Part shown: piece by piece, positions 60,901 to 64,000 of the stretch
How the letters are laid out: each line of letters opens with the position of its first letter
Numbering within the stretch: position 1 is the first letter of the stretch
DNA from: Cocos nucifera
Taxonomy: Eukaryota; Streptophyta; Magnoliopsida; Arecales; Arecaceae
Reading direction: 5' to 3'
Assembly (NCBI GenBank): GCA_006176705.1
Contig: QRFJ01002124.1
Coordinates: 178,744 to 242,743, forward strand
DNA: 64,000 nucleotides
Notes under the pieces: model-generated
Database searches by the model: none
The model's input: only the letters and a program-made list of their open reading frames with translations
What the model was told of the DNA's origin: nothing
Position numbers and translations under genes: made by a program

Positions 60901-61430
60901 TTAATATTCACAGTCGGTCCGTAAATATGGCAACATAAAATAGTGGCATGATGTTAAGCACCACCACTGGGTATTATGCTAGCTCGAAGGATTTACAGCC
61001 TCGTACAGAGGATCTGAACTATTATGGGATGGTGGAGAAGATAGTCATCTTGGACTACTATTCTAAAAGAAGGATTGTATTGATGAAATGCAATTGATTT
61101 AACATCTTATCTTAGTCAGGAATGAAGACTGATGAGTGTGATTTTACTTTCGTCAACATGCAATATGATCTCTGCACTGAAGAACCGTATATACTTGCCT
61201 CCCAAGCTAGTTAAGTATTCTACGTTAGTGATCCCTTGGAGTTTCAGTGGGGTGTTGTTGTGAGGATGGTGCCTAGGTATATATTTGATGATACTAAGAT
61301 TGATGACGATATTGGATCATGCATATAAAGTGCTTCTCTAGGATAAAACTTATCTGAAGCTGTTAAAATCTCAGATACATTTATCAGGAGCAACGATGAT
61401 ATCCATATTGTAGATGCCATTAGACAATGA
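57986..61430 (+). pseudogene. TNP2-type CACTA transposase, decayed
   Basis: Domains appear in the family's order, with stops and frameshifts between them. Transposase-associated domain at 57,986-58,220: DKKWIKFSRLSLKYETGLQ and GLIQCPCKK, with ATA where the ATG would be. Transposase_21 core at about 58,560-59,330: NMRWHKE, RHPANG, VRLDLSCDSFNLFKHMNT, NDIDVYLQSLI and WTINDF. DUF4218 region at 59,640-60,310: SYACYVMNTSERSIFFRVL, LYDLEKIFSSSFFIVMMH, FCRWMYPIERN and GSIAEGYLGQECM. DUF4216 region at 60,890-61,310: NSGMML, YYGMVEKIVILDYY, DECDFTFVNMQ, EEPYILASQAS and FYVSDPLEFQWGVVV. TNP2 proteins cut and join CACTA termini. With about 20 or more disruptions, this copy cannot be functional. Confidence 0.88.
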
Positions 61431-61555
61431 CTTCAATATTTTGGTATAAATTTTAGAGTCTATTATTTATCGATGCTCTACTAATATTATTATTCAACAT
61501 ATTATATAGGTTAATATTCATTAACGTTGTAGATCACGATAGCACCGAAATGCCA

Positions 61556-62065
61556 TCTCACATAGATTGAAATGCCAGGTATGCGGTGCAACTCCGCTTG
61601 GAGGAGGAGGAAACCCTCTGCATCATGTACTGTAATTTATCAGATGTCTACGATAAGCTCAACCTGTTTACATAGACATGTCAGAAAGAATAATCATTTA
61701 GATTGACCAAAATAAATTTTTATAAATCTTAATATTAATTTTTAATGCAATATTCTCTAGATACTGCTTGTTTTTCCTACTAAATATGTGCTTTGGTAAG
61801 CAACATTATTAGCAATGAAGCTTACCAAAGCACGTATCTCGTAGAAAAAATAAGCAGTATCTAAAAAATATTATATTAAAAATCAATGTTAAGGTTTGTA
61901 AAAGTTTATTTTGATCAATTTAGATAATTATTTTTTCTGATATGTCTACATGGATAGGTTGAGTTCGTCATAAACATTCGATAAATTATAGTACATGATG
62001 AAGAGGGTTCTCTCTCTCTTCAAGTGGTTGCACCGCGTACCAGACATTTCGATCTATGTGGATCT
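61556..62065. repeat. 510-bp palindrome downstream of TNP2
   Basis: Left arm about 61,556-61,800 and right arm about 61,819-62,065 are reverse complements with scattered substitutions. The innermost stem GTGCTTTGGTAAGC / GCTTACCAAAGCAC is perfect, around an ~18-bp loop (AACATTATTAGCAATGAA). Further out, ACATAGATTGAAATG pairs with CATTTCGATCTATGT and AGATACTGCTTGT with the region near 61,850. The left arm reads as possible coding sequence (RLEEEETLCIMYCNLSDVYD) after the DUF4216 region, so this may be an inverted duplication of a transposon 3' exon. Its product is not recognised. Confidence 0.85.
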
Positions 62066-62399
62066 CTACATTTAAGTCATAGGAGGAGCATACTTCATCC
62101 ACCTTCGCAACAACTATCTAGAGACCACCGACATCTACTCCACTAATATTGAGCTCCAGCCCAGCTCCTCCAGCTCGTGCTTCATCTTCTTTCGATGATG
62201 ATGACTTAGATATAGATTTAGCAGACTTTTGATATATATTTTTTTAAAAAATATTATAATAAATTTTAATCAATAATAAAATTTGAGCATTTCAAAAATA
62301 TTATTATATTTATAATTTTTTTTTATGTTATATATATTTAACTTTATTTATCAAAAAAATAAAAATTAAAAAATTTATATTTTTATTATTCAAAATTTA

Positions 62400-62840
62400 T
62401 GATAGTGGTTGCAAAACTACTGCCATAGGTGTATCAATCGCTATCATAGATCACGTGCCAACTGATATAATAGATCTATTGCAGCGATTTTGTAATCACT
62501 GCCATAAACATTATGGCAGTGATCTCTATGGCAGCGGTTTTGTAATCGCTGCCATAGACTCTTTGGCAACGGTTATAAAATCGCTGCCATACATGATATA
62601 GCAGCGATTTTATAATCGCTGCCATAGGTTGAAAATGATAGCGGTACATGATATAGCAGTGATTTTATAATTGCTGCTATAGGTCAAAAATGGCAATTGT
62701 TCAAAAAACTGCTACCATAGACCTACGACAATGGCTATAGTGATAGCAGTTATCGAATCGCTATCGTAGGCTATGGCAATGATTTTCTGGACTACAGCAG
62801 TAGTTGTGAACCGCTACCATAGCCCTACTTTGTAGTAGTG
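62400..62840. repeat. CACTA B 3' subterminal repeats and terminal inverted repeat
   Basis: A run of about a dozen mini-hairpins of the type TATGGCAGCGATTTTATAAT followed by CGCTGCCATA, most 30-32 bp long, with a 3-8 bp A/T loop. The block ends in GCCCTACTTTGTAGTAGTG, the complement of the CACTA terminus, followed directly by the AGA duplication. Confidence 0.88.
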
Positions 62841-62843
62841 AGA

Positions 62844-64000
62844 CTTTGCACGAGCCATCTACAAGAAACAGTGGAGATAAGTTACAAGTTATTTATATCT
62901 TAATAAAAAAATAAAATATAAATAATATATTAATAAATTAAGCATCTTACTATAATGAATTAAGCCATCATTATTAACATGCCCACTTAGTAAATCACGC
63001 CTTTAACTTCATTAAAAATAGTGAGGAAGATATTTAGACTAGCATGAGTGAAAAAAAATTATTTTTCAAATACAGTCCACTACAGGATTAAGAGAGAAAA
63101 ATAGATTAGCAGCATGGACCCATGTATAGATACACATCAAGCAAAGGATTGGGTATCTAAGAATAAACATCTCATCTCTTGCATAATTGTCATTCATAAA
63201 CCCGTGGCACCTTTGTTATTATCATGCAAAGGTGCATGCCAATATGTTGCAATTCATAAGCTGCTTCTTCTTGAATTTTATTTGTTAAATCACTCTACTA
63301 CTACTATGTACCATCAGCTTGCAATTTTATGCATGTGTCAAATTAATATATTAGGTAGTGGAATCAAAGAAAAAAGAAAATAAATAAACAACTTTAACAA
63401 AATCAAGGTGCAAACACATGTATAAGGAAGAAACTCTGTACCAAAAAGAACCGTCAATGGATGTATCATCTTCACATGTTGACTCCTACATGAACTTTTT
63501 TTAATAAAAACCTCACAGTCCTTGTATAAACATATATAGACATATATGCGTACTATCGTTATATGTTTATGTTGTATTATCACATATTTACATTGCTATA
63601 TATAAGTATATATACTTATACTGACATATATTTAGATACATATGTTTATATAAAAAGAATGAATTTTTTCTATGAGATGGTTATTAATATGTCTTCTAGC
63701 TAAACAAAGTGATCTAACAGTTATTGTTGAGACTTGTGAGGCTTCAAGTTTTCCAGAGATTGTATCAAGACTTAGTGCGATATTTTTATTTATTTTGAAT
63801 TATAGGAAGCACTTAAACTTTATCAATTGTGTAGGATTTTGTCTGATGGAACTAAGTTCATCAGTGTTAGCTCGAATAAGAAGGGATAATATATGATGGT
63901 AAGATAGGAGAAAAAAAGTCTAAACCATAATCTATAGATACATATCAAGAACTTAAACTAAAAAAAAAAAAAGGATCTGCCTTTCATTAAAAAAAAAAAT
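62844..64000. other. Sequence beyond CACTA B, no gene supported
   Basis: AT-rich, with short frames only (for example 63,114-63,383 and 63,672-63,896) that resemble no family I know. TATATA/ACATATA words are frequent at 63,525-63,650, and an A run ends the window. If CACTA A was the host of element B, its missing 3' part could begin here. Confidence 0.45.

Larger units (their letters stand above)
46929..62840 (+). mobile_element. CACTA (En/Spm-type) transposon B with nested retroelement
   Basis: The right end, read inward, is CACTACTACAAAGTAGGGC, a standard CACTA terminus; the left end is CGCTAGTAAAGAATGGAGC, one substitution away from CACTA and alignable over the first ~70 bp. A 3-bp duplication AGA flanks both ends (46926-46928 and 62841-62843), as expected for this superfamily. 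Inside, in order: subterminal repeats, an inserted LTR retroelement, a palindrome, a second inverted block of subterminal repeats, a CT-rich block, a dead TNP2 transposase, a second palindrome and the 3' subterminal repeats. Without the retroelement the element is about 8.4 kb, a plausible autonomous size, but the transposase is broken. Confidence 0.8.

Noticed and set aside
57986..61430. A functional host gene derived from TNP2
   Set aside because: Multiple stops and frameshifts in every domain, and it lies inside an element with both termini and a target duplication.
43710..62840. One single CACTA element from 43,710 to 62,840
   Set aside because: The termini and subterminal repeat words of the two ends differ, while 46,929 and 62,840 match each other and share the AGA duplication.
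62400..62840. CRISPR-like array
   Set aside because: The short regular palindromes are transposon subterminal repeats ending in a CACTA terminus; there are no spacers of uniform length and this is plant DNA.

Overview
This is a eukaryotic nuclear window from a flowering plant. The evidence is multi-exon genes with GT..AG introns, three plant gene families (PAF1/ELF7, a BRH1-type RING-H2 protein and BEL1), AT-rich intergenic DNA and dense nested transposons. The gene types, the very long transposon-filled intron and the repeat mix fit a large monocot genome, and a palm is my best guess; that last step is inference, because nothing in the window names the species.

Layout. (1) 1-13.2 kb, minus strand: most of a PAF1-complex subunit gene (PAF1/ELF7). 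Nine coding exons are visible and the 3' end runs off the left edge. Its 7-kb intron 2 holds an antisense, decayed RTE-type LINE that was itself hit by three DNA transposons; target-site duplications let each insertion be placed. Exon 1 carries reading-frame breaks. (2) 13.5-21.6 kb: intergenic DNA with AT microsatellites, a C-rich tandem block and a dead LINE RNase H fragment. (3) 21.6-22.4 kb, minus strand: an apparently intact, intronless-CDS RING-H2 gene like BRH1. (4) 22.4-33.0 kb: intergenic, simple repeats, no gene I can support. (5) 33.0-37.0 kb, minus strand: a complete four-exon BEL1 homeodomain gene of 576 residues. (6) 37-43.7 kb: intergenic, with palindromic MITEs flanked by TA microsatellites and a hAT MITE with an 8-bp target duplication. 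(7) 43.7-64 kb: a nested transposon complex. The 5' part of one CACTA element starts at 43,710. A second CACTA element spans 46,929-62,840 with a 3-bp AGA duplication. It contains a 7.5-kb Ty3/gypsy (Athila/Tat-like) retroelement, a large palindrome that this retroelement split, a dead TNP2 transposase, a second palindrome and terminal hairpin-type repeats.

The three host genes are functionally separate (transcription elongation, a ubiquitin ligase, ovule/meristem patterning) and give no sign of acting as a cluster. All three are on the minus strand, and each has a GA/CT tract within about 500 bp upstream of its start codon. The most unusual material is the pair of long inverted repeats inside the CACTA element: transcripts through either would fold into long double-stranded RNA. 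I found no CRISPR array, phage, organellar segment, tRNA or rRNA gene.
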